Shown in pieces: positions 8,612-18,799 of a stretch of 64,000 nt of DNA. Both the position numbers and the translations under genes were made by a program. This DNA comes from JAZDFC01 sp043808235 (GTDB lineage: Bacteria; Bacteroidota; Ignavibacteria; Ignavibacteriales; Melioribacteraceae). Position 1 is the stretch's first letter, and every line of letters begins with the position of its first letter. A model generated the notes under the pieces. That model worked only from the letters and a program-made list of their open reading frames with translations, was not told the DNA's origin and did no database searches. The stretch lies in the NCBI GenBank assembly GCA_043808235.1, contig JAZDFC010000111.1, forward strand, positions 1-64,000, in the 5' to 3' direction.

Positions 8612-9956
8612 TTATTTTCCTTCCAAGGATTGATAAAATATTCACAAACGGTGATAACGGAGGTGTGTAGTTATAATCAACTGCCGCAAGGTTTTCCGCT
8701 TTGGATTTATTAAAAATCATCGATGAAATTAAATCTGCATATCCCGTTACTTCCCTTCCGCCCAAGAACGACGCCCCCAAAATCAATCCGCTGTTTTTAT
8801 CAAAAATTATCTTCCCAAAAACTTTTTCACTCCCCGGCATTACAGTAATAATGTTTGGAGCCACAGCTGAAACTGAATTTGTTTTAAAACCATGTATAGT
8901 AGCTTCCGATAAAGTGAGTCCAACTATCGATAACGAATTCTCGAAAATTTTGACCGCGATATTTTTAACTACCGGTTGAGTATAGAGATTTGAACCGGCG
9001 GCATTCGCGCCTGCAATATGTCCGGTAGCATGCGCAATAGTGGCAACTGGAATGTAATCATTGCGATTCGTGATTCTATTCACCACTTCAATGCAATCGC
9101 CGGCAGCAAAAATATTCGGATCGGAAGTTTTTAATTTTGCATCGACTTTAATTCCTCCGGACTTTCCTGTTTCGAGTCGCGCGGAAACTGCCAGGGAATT
9201 ATTTGGCTTTACTCCGGCAGCTACAAGGATAATATCGAATTCGAATTTATACCCATCGAGGACAATACTGCTAACGGTGTTTTCTGTAAAAATAAATTTC
9301 GGATTAGCTAAACCACCATAAAAATTGATTTTCTTCTTCTTCAAAATTTCCAAAATCAGATTCTGAATTTCGGGTTCGGCGGGCGGCATCGGTAAATTTT
9401 CTTTATCGATAATTGTTACTTCATATCCAAGCGAATGAAAAGATTCTGCTGTTTCCAGGCCGATAAACCCGGAGCCAATTACTAAAACTTTTTTTACGTG
9501 TTTGTTTTGAATGAAATTCTTGATCTGCAGTAAATCCGCAACGCTTTTTAAATAAAAAACATTTTCGAGATGTTCGGGTAGTGATGGCAGTTTGACAGCT
9601 TTTGATCCTGTTGCAAGTATTAATTTATCGTAATCATATTCCAGAACGGAATTATTCCGTAAATTTTTTGCATATACTTTTTTATTCCGTTTATCAATTG
9701 ATTCAACACGATGCTCTGCAAAAACCTTTACCCCTTTTTTCTGTTCGAATGATGATGGAGTAAAAAATACAATATCATGGTAATCTTTTATTTGTCCTGA
9801 AAGGACATAAGGAAGCTCACATGTACCGGTTGAAATAAATTCACCGGATTCGAAAAGTAAAACATTCGAATCGGGAAGAATTCTCTTCGCTTTTGCTGCA
9901 GCAGCGGGACCCGCAGCATTTCCTCCGACTATAATAATATTTTTTGCGTGAATCAT
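8595..9956 (-). CDS. FAD-dependent pyridine nucleotide-disulfide oxidoreductase (CoA-disulfide reductase / NADH oxidase type)
   Basis: The FAD-binding motif VGGNAAGPAAAAKAK is at the N-terminus and the second dinucleotide motif VLVIGSGFIGLETAESF is near residue 160. The active-site segment ISTGTCELPYVLSG near residue 46 holds the single redox cysteine typical of CoA-disulfide reductase, NADH oxidase and persulfide reductase (Npsr) enzymes. The C-terminal motif DYNYTPPLSPF matches the family's dimerisation-domain signature. There is no C-terminal rhodanese domain, unlike Npsr-type enzymes. The substrate (CoA disulfide, O2, persulfide) cannot be decided. It is the first gene of the unit with upp and the TPR gene. 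Confidence 0.88.
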   Translation of the reverse strand: MIHAKNIIIVGGNAAGPAAAAKAKRILPDSNVLLFESGEFISTGTCELPYVLSGQIKDYHDIVFFTPSSFEQKKGVKVFAEHRVESIDKRNKKVYAKNLRNNSVLEYDYDKLILATGSKAVKLPSLPEHLENVFYLKSVADLLQIKNFIQNKHVKKVLVIGSGFIGLETAESFHSLGYEVTIIDKENLPMPPAEPEIQNLILEILKKKKINFYGGLANPKFIFTENTVSSIVLDGYKFEFDIILVAAGVKPNNSLAVSARLETGKSGGIKVDAKLKTSDPNIFAAGDCIEVVNRITNRNDYIPVATIAHATGHIAGANAAGSNLYTQPVVKNIAVKIFENSLSIVGLTLSEATIHGFKTNSVSAVAPNIITVMPGSEKVFGKIIFDKNSGLILGASFLGGREVTGYADLISSMIFNKSKAENLAAVDYNYTPPLSPFVNILSILGRKINESRI

Positions 9957-10135
9957 CTCGTTAATAAATTGCGAATTTCAAATTGGAGAAAATAGATTGA
10001 AAGCGGAAATTTTGTGATTTAAATTCCTCAACTTGTATTTGGAAATTCCGCATCAAAAAATTCCATCATTAATAGTAGATTTTGTTTAACAGATTCATGA
10101 TGCAAATATATGTAATTTCAATTTTCTTTTTGAGC

Positions 10136-11449
10136 TTACTTTTCCTTGAAACTCAGGGTCATGGGTACGCCCTTAAACCCAAAATGATCACGAATAGAAT
10201 GTTCCAAAAATCTCCGGTATGAATCCGGTATATGCTGCGGTTGGCTTGCGAAAAATAAAAAGATCGGGTAGTGTTCACCAACCTGTGTTATATATTTTAT
10301 TTTAATTTCCTTTCCGGTAGGAGTTGCAGGTGGTGGAGTTTTTTCAATCTCTTCGAGAAGTAAATCATTCAAAACGCTTGTGGCAATTTTTTTCTTCCGC
10401 TCTTCTTGAATCTGTTTGGCAAGATCAATCACTTTAAAAATTCTTTGCTTTGTTATCGCCGAAATAAATATAACCGGGATGTAATCAAAAGCTCCCAATT
10501 TATCTTGAATGGCCTCGGTGAAATACTTAGCGGTATTAGTTTCTTTCTCGATGAGATCCCATTTGTTCACGCCGATGATAATTCCTTTTCTCCTTCGAAC
10601 AGCTTCGTCAATTATTTTTTGATCCTGATTTTCCAATCCCTGCTCGGCGTCAATTAATATCACGGAAACATCGCTCTGCGAAATTGCACGATATGTCCTC
10701 ACATTCGAATAGAATTCAATGTTCTCGTTGACTTTAGCTTTCTTCCGCAAACCTGCAGTGTCCACCAAAACAATTTCTTCGCCATAATATCTTACAACTG
10801 TGTCGATACTGTCTCTTGTTGTGCCGGGAACATCTGTTACAATGCTTCTATCATAACCGCAAAGTGCATTTGTAAGCGACGACTTACCAACATTGGGCCG
10901 ACCAAGAATAGCAATTTTTAATCTTTCATCGCCGGGCAGCCCATCTTCCGAAAAATTAAGATGGTTCATAATATCGTCAAGTAAATCACCAAGATTGCGT
11001 CCGTTCAACGCGGAAATATCATAGAGTTTTTCCAGACCTAAACTAAAAAATTCATTTTTATTTAATCCTTGTTTGGGCGTATCGGTTTTATTAACGAGGA
11101 TGTAAACGGGTTTATCTGATTTTCTCAACTTCCCCGCCATTTCATAATCGATGGGCACTATCCCTGCTTTCCCGTCGGTTACAAAAAGGATTGCATCCGC
11201 TTCTGCTAATGCAATCTCTATCTGTTCACGAATTGCAGATTCAAATAAATCTACCGAGTGCGGTACGTATCCACCGGTATCGATGAGACGGAATACTTTA
11301 CCATTCCAATCAACTTCACCGTAGTTTCGATCGCGCGTAACGCCGCTAACGTCATCTACAATTGCGCTATCACTTTTGGTGAGCCGATTAAATAAAGTGG
11401 ATTTACCGACATTTGGTCGTCCGACAATTACAACTAATGGAGTTTTCAT
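10136..11449 (-). CDS. der: Ribosome assembly GTPase Der (EngA)
   Basis: Essential double GTPase for 50S ribosome maturation. Two G domains in tandem are visible: GRPNVGKSTLF with DTGG and NKTD in the first, then GRPNVGKSSL with DTAG and NKWD in the second. A C-terminal KH-like domain (about 350-437) follows. Length 437 is normal. It is preceded by a 307-base intergenic region that holds a large hairpin. Confidence 0.97.
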   Translation of the reverse strand: MKTPLVVIVGRPNVGKSTLFNRLTKSDSAIVDDVSGVTRDRNYGEVDWNGKVFRLIDTGGYVPHSVDLFESAIREQIEIALAEADAILFVTDGKAGIVPIDYEMAGKLRKSDKPVYILVNKTDTPKQGLNKNEFFSLGLEKLYDISALNGRNLGDLLDDIMNHLNFSEDGLPGDERLKIAILGRPNVGKSSLTNALCGYDRSIVTDVPGTTRDSIDTVVRYYGEEIVLVDTAGLRKKAKVNENIEFYSNVRTYRAISQSDVSVILIDAEQGLENQDQKIIDEAVRRRKGIIIGVNKWDLIEKETNTAKYFTEAIQDKLGAFDYIPVIFISAITKQRIFKVIDLAKQIQEERKKKIATSVLNDLLLEEIEKTPPPATPTGKEIKIKYITQVGEHYPIFLFFASQPQHIPDSYRRFLEHSIRDHFGFKGVPMTLSFKEK

Positions 11450-11483
11450 AATAACCTAAAATAGATTTCAAATTTCAGAATGT

Positions 11484-11505
11484 CACGTAGAGACGGCTAT
11501 GCCGT
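11484..11505. repeat. Degenerate copy of AGAGACGG-type palindromic repeat
   Basis: The stretch reads CACGTAGAGACGGCTATGCC followed by GT. It contains ACGGC-TAT-GCCGT and the same TAGAGACGG start as the perfect palindrome at 36266-36287. It is probably a decayed member of one REP-like interspersed repeat family. Confidence 0.45.
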
Positions 11506-11636
11506 AAATTGCAGATTTCAAAAAATCTTCGAAATATGTGTTAATAAAATTAATTGAAACGCCAGTAAATAACTATCTGCGAGATTTTATTATAAACGGA
11601 ATTTTTATCAAAATTGTTCTCTTTTAACAAAAAATA

Positions 11637-11712
11637 AACGCCCTTCACAATGTTTCTGGAATTGCGGGGAGGGCGGCCGCAATTTCCGTGGGGTGAAACG
11701 GCAAAGGGCGTT
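11637..11712 (-). terminator. Large GC-rich compound hairpin, probable terminator of the DUF5683 gene
   Basis: Outer arms AACGCCCTT (11637-11645) and AAGGGCGTT (11704-11712) enclose GTTTC/GAAAC and an inner stem GGAATTGCGG (11658-11667) with CCGCAATTTCC (11677-11687). Read on the minus strand, the last arm is followed by TATTTTTTG, so it can act as an intrinsic terminator downstream of the gene at 11757. It is unusually long and GC-rich for this AT-rich region and could be more than a terminator. The rest of the 11450-11756 gap shows no gene. Confidence 0.6.
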
Positions 11713-11756
11713 AAACTTTTCAGTCAAATATACAAATTTTTTGTATAATCAAAGAA

Positions 11757-12645
11757 TCAAAAATTCAGCGAGATATTCAGTTTTGGGACGATACTTTGCA
11801 CAAATCCATATCTTTGATTTTCAAGACTTACTTTTACGTCAAGACTGCGGTTAATACTGTTCGAAGTCCAGGCAGCTTCAATGGCACTTAATATATGATT
11901 GACCACTACAACGATTACAGCGGTTTTAGCATAACTGTAATAATCGTTAGCCTTTCCCCTTTCGCCGGAATAATATTTGAATTGCTCAGTGAGCTTTGGA
12001 TCAGCCGGGGTATAATCGTATTCCTTTGCGGGATCATCCCCGAATTCTTCCCAGCCGACATTAAATTGTGAATATTTACCAATCATCTCAAAATACTGCT
12101 GATCGCCGTATGGAGCCAGCCTATGCGAATAATATCCGCCGATAGCCGACTCAAGCTGATTTAACACATTCCATTGCAGAACATCATTTTCATCGTACAT
12201 CCCATTCTGAAAATTTACCAATTGCTCTTCGGTTAGATTATGGTTAAGCTCACTTGCGTGATATAAAGTCCAGTTCGCGTATCTCTCTGCCGACCAATTC
12301 TCTTTCGCGTAATTTTCAAAGAACACTGTTTGATCATCGCCTTTGCCGTCGTAAATAACTCCAACTGTTATTGCGGCGGCTTCCGCAGCAAGAAAGATTG
12401 CCGATTTCCAAATTTCATCATTGTAAAATTGACCGGCGCCCGGGAGAACAAAAGAATATAAACCTGCTAATAACGGCGATTTTCTTTGAGGAGTTATATT
12501 GCCCGAATCATCAGTTGGATTTGTTTGCTCGAATACGATATAAGAATCAAGTGTTAAATTACCGGACAGATTATTTTCCATTTCCTGCGCAAACATCAGA
12601 CCGGATGTAACCATGAATAAGATTCCAAAATATTTTTTTTTTCAT
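11757..12645 (-). CDS. DUF5683-like exported/membrane protein, apparent frameshift at A10 tract in the signal peptide
   Basis: The body contains the phrase SPLLAGLYSFVLPGAGQFYN and a hydrophobic segment, as in DUF5683 proteins of Bacteroidota, plus a second hydrophobic stretch near the C-terminus (TAVIVVVVNHILSAIEAA). A good ribosome-binding site (GGAGGCGGAG) precedes the ATG at 12645. That ATG opens MKKK... but is out of frame by one base with the long frame, whose first ATG is at 12614. Removing one A from the A10 run (12633-12642) gives MKKKYFGILFMVTSGLMFAQ, a textbook signal peptide. It is last in the T9SS-linked operon, 9 bases after the preceding stop. Function unknown. Confidence 0.75.
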
Positions 12646-12654
12646 CTCCGCCTC

Positions 12655-15600
12655 CTAATCAATAATAAGTGAGCTGAATTCAAATAAAATTCCACCGTAC
12701 AAATTCCACTCTTTACCATACACAATTTTCTCACCATTAACATCCCTTTCAAATTTATCGAATGCATAAGCAGCATTAAAAAAGATGCTTGTAGGAAACA
12801 TATAAAACGAGTTCAGTTTGAACCGTATTTCAGCCCCGGCTCCTTTTTTAAAATCTTTCATTTCGGGGAATTCTCCCGTCCATGCATTTCCAAAATCCCC
12901 ATAAACAGACATAAATATTTTATCTAGATAAATATGACCAAGACGAAAATCAATGTCCCGGAATAACGGGAATTGATATGTGAGATTCAGCCACAGCAAT
13001 TCATTGCCGCTTACTGCGTAGAAAGGATATGCTTTCATCCCGATAAATCCGCCGAGATAATTATCGAAGAAATCGGGAACACCAGGACCGAATATTGTTG
13101 CCCCACGGAATTGAGCAGTGATTGTATGGTTCGAAAATGCAGGCATATGCTCTTCCCATTTTAATTCGAGCCGGTGAAAATTAAAATCATCATACTTGGG
13201 TTTCAGCATACCATCAACAACTTCGTACTCACCATCCGCATTAAAACGGTTGAATTCATAATTATACTGTAACTCAATCTTTCGGCCAACCGGATTGATG
13301 TCGGAATCGATATACGGTTTCATTTTACTGTGATTATATTTTACCTGGAGATTACGACCGATAAGGTATGTATCATTAGTAGTAGGGTAAAGTGTAGATG
13401 TATTGGGAATAACAAAACTCCCTAAGGTTGCCGAATAATTACTGAAGATAAACCTGAATTCAATTTTATTTCCCTCGGCAAATATTTTGTGCCTGGCGGC
13501 AAAATCCACTTCAAAAAGATTATAAGTAACATCGACTCCGGTTTTATAATCATACTTCCGTGAACCGCCTGTTGTATCAAGTCCCCAAAAAATATCCGCA
13601 TTTGTTTTGCGGCTTACGCTGTATAACTCGAGCGCTAATTCCGGGAACAAACCTATGCTTTTGAACAAAGGAAGTTTATCACGATAATCGAGGATCATGA
13701 AAACATCGCGTTCAAATCTTTTATTAATTGAGGCGCCTGCAAATAAGCTGTATCTGTTCAGCATATCTGTAGAACTTATGTAAAGACCCGGTTTAATTTT
13801 ATCAAGTCCGGAATTGGAAGTGTTATAATTATCGAACCTAATGAAAGGATAGAAAGTCATGCTTGTAAAAAAGCCGCTGTATTTTTTCGATTCGTAATCG
13901 GGAGTTGTATAGTCGTTAAAATTTTTCAATGCAGCTGCAGCACTGTCTGTCATATCGCCATTTGGTTTATCCTCCCCGATGGGTGGGTTATTTTTCCAAA
14001 CATACGACTTGCTAACATCAACCATGTTCTGTTCTTCCGGTGTGATGCGAAAGATTTTGTAACCGGACGATGTATATCCGGCATAGACAATATTTCCATT
14101 CACATCAGCCGATGGCATAAATGCGCTTCCGGTTACGTTGGTCAATTGAACCTTTTCTTTTTTCTCTAAACTGTATGAATATAAATTGAAGATACCGGTT
14201 TCATCGCAAGCATAAATTAGGCGACCGTTTTGCATGAAAGAAGGATTTCTTTCATCGTTATCTGTCTGAATCACAAATTCGAATCCGGCTCCATCCACAT
14301 TCACTTTGGCGATGTCGCGGGTTTGATGATAAGAATAATCGAAGATAATGTAGCTATCATCCGGCGAGAATTTCGGATTGTAAACTTGTTCACCGTTTTC
14401 GAAAAATGTAAGTTTTTTAAAATTCTTTCCATCTATATCTGTTGTTCCAAGATTTGTAGTACCGTCTTTTTGAAAAACAAATACTACCTTTTTACCGTCG
14501 TTCGAAACTGACGGATTATTTGCACGGAGTCCAAATGTTATTCGCGTCTCCTCATCTTCTTTGATATCGTAGATATATAAATCATGAATGTCCGTCCACT
14601 TCGGATTATCTTCGCTCAACTTCGAGTAAATTATTTTTTCTTCACCGGGAATAACTCCATAGCTTGAGCGAACACTGCCAGCTACGAGCTTATTTTCTTT
14701 TGTTTCGAGATTATATTTATAAAGACTCGTAAGACTCATATAATCCATGCCCTGGTTGGAAATGTAAAGCACATCCTTACCGTTGTTGAAATATTGGGGA
14801 TAAAAATTTCCGAATCCTTCGCTGCAAATCTGTTCGCCGGTTACAAGATTTTCTTTGACAGCTTTAATTCTTTCCGAGTAATCTTTTTTCAAATACTCCG
14901 ACCATTCATTGTAAAGATCATTACCGGTAATTCCCAACACATCTTCAATTGCAGCATCGATTGTAAAATTAGAAAACTTGCCGAGCATATTGGAAAGTTC
15001 ACGGAGTTTATCTTCACCGTACCTTTGCGAAATATATTTTATAAGCGCAAACCCTGAATTGTAAACCGATTCATTTCCCAAACTCGTTTTACTAAAAATA
15101 CCCATTTGATTCCAGGTAAGCATGTTGTCATCGAGTGCGTAACTTCGAATAATCATGTCACGGTGAGTGTCCCACCTATCATAATCAAATTCCTTGCGCA
15201 TGTACTGTGCGGTACCTTCGGCAAACCATGCCGGCACATTGAAAGTAGCAACAGGGTACGACATTATAAAATTCGGATAACCGTATAAAATATCCGGCCG
15301 GCGCTTATCTTCGTAATTTAAAAACTGAAGATAGAGTGCAGGGATTCCGCGTCCCATTTTCATCGAGGCTTGTATCTGCACCATGTGTGTGAACTCGTGC
15401 GAGATAACATTGCGAAGCCAGTTGTGCGTACCGCGCAAATCAAAGTCGAGAGCAGACGACCAAATCTCAATTTTATTATCAAAGAAGTAAGTCGCGCCGT
15501 TAGAATAATCGTCGATGTCTTTAATTAAGTAATGAACGGTTTCGGGTTCGTATCCATATAGAGTTGTTAATGGCTCCCAAACTTCATCGGCAATTTTGCA

Positions 15601-15762
15601 AACGACTCTGGCTGTTCTTTCAGCTTCCTCGTGGTAGTGAACGACAACATGTTCGCCTTTTATTGTTAACCAGTTGAATTCAGGTTCATACTCGTTGAAC
15701 TGCGCATTCATTTGCTTTGCAAAAAATAATATACCTATCAGAATAAAGGAAAATTTTTTCAT
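12655..15762 (-). CDS. Surface protein: MA-type zinc peptidase domain, TolB-like propeller and outer-membrane barrel
   Basis: A signal peptide (MKKFSFILIGILFFAKQMNA) is followed by a peptidase MA-like domain with an HEFTHMVQ zinc motif (about residue 120), and a downstream Glu in PAWFAEGTAQY that can be the third ligand. The middle (about 310-600) holds TolB/WD40-like propeller strands (PKFSPDDSYIIFDYS, NPSVSNDGKKVVFVF). The C-terminal 350 residues are a beta-rich barrel ending 'GGILFEFSSLIID', similar to Omp85-type C-termini. It follows the M6-like gene by 22 bases in the same operon. The architecture is clear; the substrate is unknown. Confidence 0.8.
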   Translation of the reverse strand: MKKFSFILIGILFFAKQMNAQFNEYEPEFNWLTIKGEHVVVHYHEEAERTARVVCKIADEVWEPLTTLYGYEPETVHYLIKDIDDYSNGATYFFDNKIEIWSSALDFDLRGTHNWLRNVISHEFTHMVQIQASMKMGRGIPALYLQFLNYEDKRRPDILYGYPNFIMSYPVATFNVPAWFAEGTAQYMRKEFDYDRWDTHRDMIIRSYALDDNMLTWNQMGIFSKTSLGNESVYNSGFALIKYISQRYGEDKLRELSNMLGKFSNFTIDAAIEDVLGITGNDLYNEWSEYLKKDYSERIKAVKENLVTGEQICSEGFGNFYPQYFNNGKDVLYISNQGMDYMSLTSLYKYNLETKENKLVAGSVRSSYGVIPGEEKIIYSKLSEDNPKWTDIHDLYIYDIKEDEETRITFGLRANNPSVSNDGKKVVFVFQKDGTTNLGTTDIDGKNFKKLTFFENGEQVYNPKFSPDDSYIIFDYSYHQTRDIAKVNVDGAGFEFVIQTDNDERNPSFMQNGRLIYACDETGIFNLYSYSLEKKEKVQLTNVTGSAFMPSADVNGNIVYAGYTSSGYKIFRITPEEQNMVDVSKSYVWKNNPPIGEDKPNGDMTDSAAAALKNFNDYTTPDYESKKYSGFFTSMTFYPFIRFDNYNTSNSGLDKIKPGLYISSTDMLNRYSLFAGASINKRFERDVFMILDYRDKLPLFKSIGLFPELALELYSVSRKTNADIFWGLDTTGGSRKYDYKTGVDVTYNLFEVDFAARHKIFAEGNKIEFRFIFSNYSATLGSFVIPNTSTLYPTTNDTYLIGRNLQVKYNHSKMKPYIDSDINPVGRKIELQYNYEFNRFNADGEYEVVDGMLKPKYDDFNFHRLELKWEEHMPAFSNHTITAQFRGATIFGPGVPDFFDNYLGGFIGMKAYPFYAVSGNELLWLNLTYQFPLFRDIDFRLGHIYLDKIFMSVYGDFGNAWTGEFPEMKDFKKGAGAEIRFKLNSFYMFPTSIFFNAAYAFDKFERDVNGEKIVYGKEWNLYGGILFEFSSLIID

Positions 15763-15784
15763 ATTAGACTTTTTACATTAGTAG

Positions 15785-18700
15785 TTATTTAATTACGGCA
15801 ATCTTAATGATCTTGCTCTGTGATTTGCCCGATGAACCCACAGCTTCAACATGAGCAAAGTAAACTCCGCTTTGAATATCTGCGACATTCCATTTTGTTT
15901 CGTTATCGAATCCGCCGGTGGCGTTGTCATTCATTTCTGCAACTAAATCGCCTGCAAGATCGAATATTTTAATTTTTATTTGCGAATCCTCCGAAACGAA
16001 GTAGCGGATATTTGTTTCGCCATCATAAACCGGGTTAGGCCAGTTGTACACACGGTTCTCCGGGAAGAACTCGGTGATTTGATTATTGTACATTGGAACG
16101 CGCGCAATCCCATCATTATATCTATTCGCAAATTCTGCAATCCATCCAAACAAATCTGTACTCGATTTTATTTTCCAAACAAACATTTCATTTGTTATTG
16201 TTGTAACAGCTAAGTCAACTTCTTCATTATTAGCATTAAATAAAAGCGGGAATGAGGAGATGCCTGAACCGAACGAAATCGGATAATTTTCGAAAGCCTT
16301 GCCTGAATTCCCGGAAATCATAAATATTTCGCCAACATTATTTGATACTAGCAAATCGAAATAACCATCTTTGTCATAATCAAACGAAAGGACACAATTC
16401 TCGAATGAATTTTCTTGATTATCAATGAACGGGAAATTATCTGCCTGGTTACCGGAAAGATTTAACGCAATAATTTCATTCTCATCTGTGAAAGTGATAT
16501 AGTTACCTCCATCGCTTTTTAAATCGGTTAAAATGAATTTTTCAATATTGTTTTGAGACTTATAATTAATATCGCTTTTAATCTCACCATCATAAATAAA
16601 ATAAAAGTTGTTACCTTCTGTAAGAATAACAGCGCCATAATTAAATGAATATTGAAAAACAGACAACTGCAAAGCTGTGGCGTTAAACGACAAAGATTTA
16701 TTATTGGAATCCCAGAACTCATTTTCGGAAATAACACTTAAATACTCCCCGTTTCCGCAAATCTGTCGAACAGGTTTATTATCAAAGCAATCTTTCGTAC
16801 TCAATTCAGAAATGGTCTCTGTAATATTAAATTCCAAAATTTTCCCATTTTCAGTTCCCACATAAACATAGGAGCCAACGAATGCCATATCTCCAACAAT
16901 TGGCGGGCATGAAATATTATGGTCTATAGCAATAGATGTCAACTCAGTCGTATTTGTGTAAAATATATTTATATTATTATCAAACACTCCTAATACATAA
17001 TCCTTTGATGTTGGATAAACATGACCTACGGCGGGTCTGAATTTCGAAAAATTCGGGACTGTTTTTTTTACGTTACCATTTACATCGGTAACTGTTAAAT
17101 CGTCGTTGCTACAAAGGATAACATCGTTGGAAGGAGTTGTGCTTAAATATTCAACCGAGTTATTCAAAGGTAATTTTGATCTGGAAATTAATTTTATCTC
17201 ACCTTCTCCGTAAGAAACCTCAAACGACATCCTATTATCAATCCCGGAAAAATTCTTCATCGTTATCAAACTGTTGGCGCCGGAGTTTGATTTGGTGTTC
17301 GGGTAAGATTCCGAATTAAAAATATTTTTATACAAATCAGCAGGATTGCCGGAGTACCATGTATCTTCCTTTGTTCCTTCGCCAATTTCGGTTGTACCGA
17401 AAATTGTATTGAATTGCTCTCCGATATCCTGCACACCGTCGGCTTCTTCCACATCCACGCCGCGGTTCGTTTTATCAACATTAATTTTATTAGCAGCTAT
17501 GTTTGCATTTATTACATTCTCATCGATATGCCATATCACCAGCCCTGCATCTTCAAACGGATTTTCAAATTCGAAGTTCGAGTCGATGCCGGGAACAGCC
17601 CAATCAAATTCATCAACATCAATCACAACTCCATCGATATCGGAGATATCATAATAGATAAAACCTTCCTGATCTTTTGTGTATGTCTTTGTTAGAGTCT
17701 GACCGTTCAATCGATAAGTGATCTTGCAGCCATCTTTCTTTGCGTCTCGCGCTCGTTTTTCAACAAGATAATATTCTTGTGAGTTGATGGGTATTTTTAA
17801 AATAGTTGTATCACCCGCTGAAGCTGCAAGATTTGCGGTTACATTTACTTTGTGGTTACCAACTGAAAGCTCTGTCGGTGTTTCCCATCCCATATAAATT
17901 TTTTCCCAAGCTGAAGGTTCCGGCGGAAAAAGTCCACGGTAAGCATACAACGCTTGTCCATCCATCAATCCGAATCTACCAATTGCGCTTAATCCGGTTT
18001 CGGTATCGAATAAGTCGGGAAGACCGAGATAACTGCCGATACTTCCAGCAATCAATCCGTTAATAGACAGTTCGGTTAAATATACTGACCCAAAACTATC
18101 AGTCTCTCTCGAATCTGTTTCCGGGATAATCATCGTGTTTTGAATTTTAAAATTATTCCCCGTATCAAAACCCGAAAATTGCTCGCCATAAATTTTTTGA
18201 AAAGCTTTCAATGAAAAATAAATTGATGGTAAATCTCTATTATTGCCGAGACTAATTCCTTCGCGAAGTCCCCTGCCAACACCGGCATGGAAGATTGTGA
18301 ACAAATCATAATCCGCTAAGTTAACCCCCGAAAAATTTTGGGATGCCTGCCATATCTCTTCGCACAAATCTCCAAGTTCATCGAAAGTAACGGAAGTTTC
18401 CGGCGGCGCATATCCTCTCATTGCCTGTGAAACTGTAATCACTTGAGGATAAACCGTGTATTCGATATTGACTTTGCCGTTTGAAACTTTATGATAGTAA
18501 TTTTTTGCGAACTCAAGATGATCCGAAAAATATTGAGCATCATGCGGGAGCGGATCGATAATAGTATTTCCGTAATCTTTCGAAAAGATAGTTCCCAGTT
18601 TTCCGGTTCCGTATGTATTCGGATCCTGATCTTCCTGAAACTCGATGATAACAGCAAATATTTTTAAAGTATCTGAGCTGTTAAATAACTTCGGTTGTTC

Positions 18701-18793
18701 ATGAGGCTGAGGATTGAACTTCCCAACAAAATTTTGGGCAGATGAACTGCCCAAAATTGAAAAGAACGTCAACAATAAGATTATATTTTTCAT
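15785..18793 (-). CDS. M6-family-like exported protein with lost HExxH site and T9SS sorting domain
   Basis: A signal peptide (ending SSAQ) is followed by a region like M6/immune inhibitor A peptidases: FYHKVSNGKVNIEYTVYP, FHAGVGR, and LGLPDLFDTETGLSAIGRFGLMDG. In active M6 enzymes HEFGH directly precedes that GLPDL block. Here residues 250-254 read GSIGS, so both His ligands and the Glu are gone. The middle (about 540-890) holds propeller or FG-GAP-like repeats. The end has a T9SS type A sorting domain (YNWPNPVYDGETNIRYFV ... IKIAVIK). It lies 6 bases after the PorV-like gene. Probably a non-catalytic surface protein, or a peptidase using another site. Confidence 0.83.
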   Translation of the reverse strand: MKNIILLLTFFSILGSSSAQNFVGKFNPQPHEQPKLFNSSDTLKIFAVIIEFQEDQDPNTYGTGKLGTIFSKDYGNTIIDPLPHDAQYFSDHLEFAKNYYHKVSNGKVNIEYTVYPQVITVSQAMRGYAPPETSVTFDELGDLCEEIWQASQNFSGVNLADYDLFTIFHAGVGRGLREGISLGNNRDLPSIYFSLKAFQKIYGEQFSGFDTGNNFKIQNTMIIPETDSRETDSFGSVYLTELSINGLIAGSIGSYLGLPDLFDTETGLSAIGRFGLMDGQALYAYRGLFPPEPSAWEKIYMGWETPTELSVGNHKVNVTANLAASAGDTTILKIPINSQEYYLVEKRARDAKKDGCKITYRLNGQTLTKTYTKDQEGFIYYDISDIDGVVIDVDEFDWAVPGIDSNFEFENPFEDAGLVIWHIDENVINANIAANKINVDKTNRGVDVEEADGVQDIGEQFNTIFGTTEIGEGTKEDTWYSGNPADLYKNIFNSESYPNTKSNSGANSLITMKNFSGIDNRMSFEVSYGEGEIKLISRSKLPLNNSVEYLSTTPSNDVILCSNDDLTVTDVNGNVKKTVPNFSKFRPAVGHVYPTSKDYVLGVFDNNINIFYTNTTELTSIAIDHNISCPPIVGDMAFVGSYVYVGTENGKILEFNITETISELSTKDCFDNKPVRQICGNGEYLSVISENEFWDSNNKSLSFNATALQLSVFQYSFNYGAVILTEGNNFYFIYDGEIKSDINYKSQNNIEKFILTDLKSDGGNYITFTDENEIIALNLSGNQADNFPFIDNQENSFENCVLSFDYDKDGYFDLLVSNNVGEIFMISGNSGKAFENYPISFGSGISSFPLLFNANNEEVDLAVTTITNEMFVWKIKSSTDLFGWIAEFANRYNDGIARVPMYNNQITEFFPENRVYNWPNPVYDGETNIRYFVSEDSQIKIKIFDLAGDLVAEMNDNATGGFDNETKWNVADIQSGVYFAHVEAVGSSGKSQSKIIKIAVIK

Positions 18794-18799
18794 TCCTAA

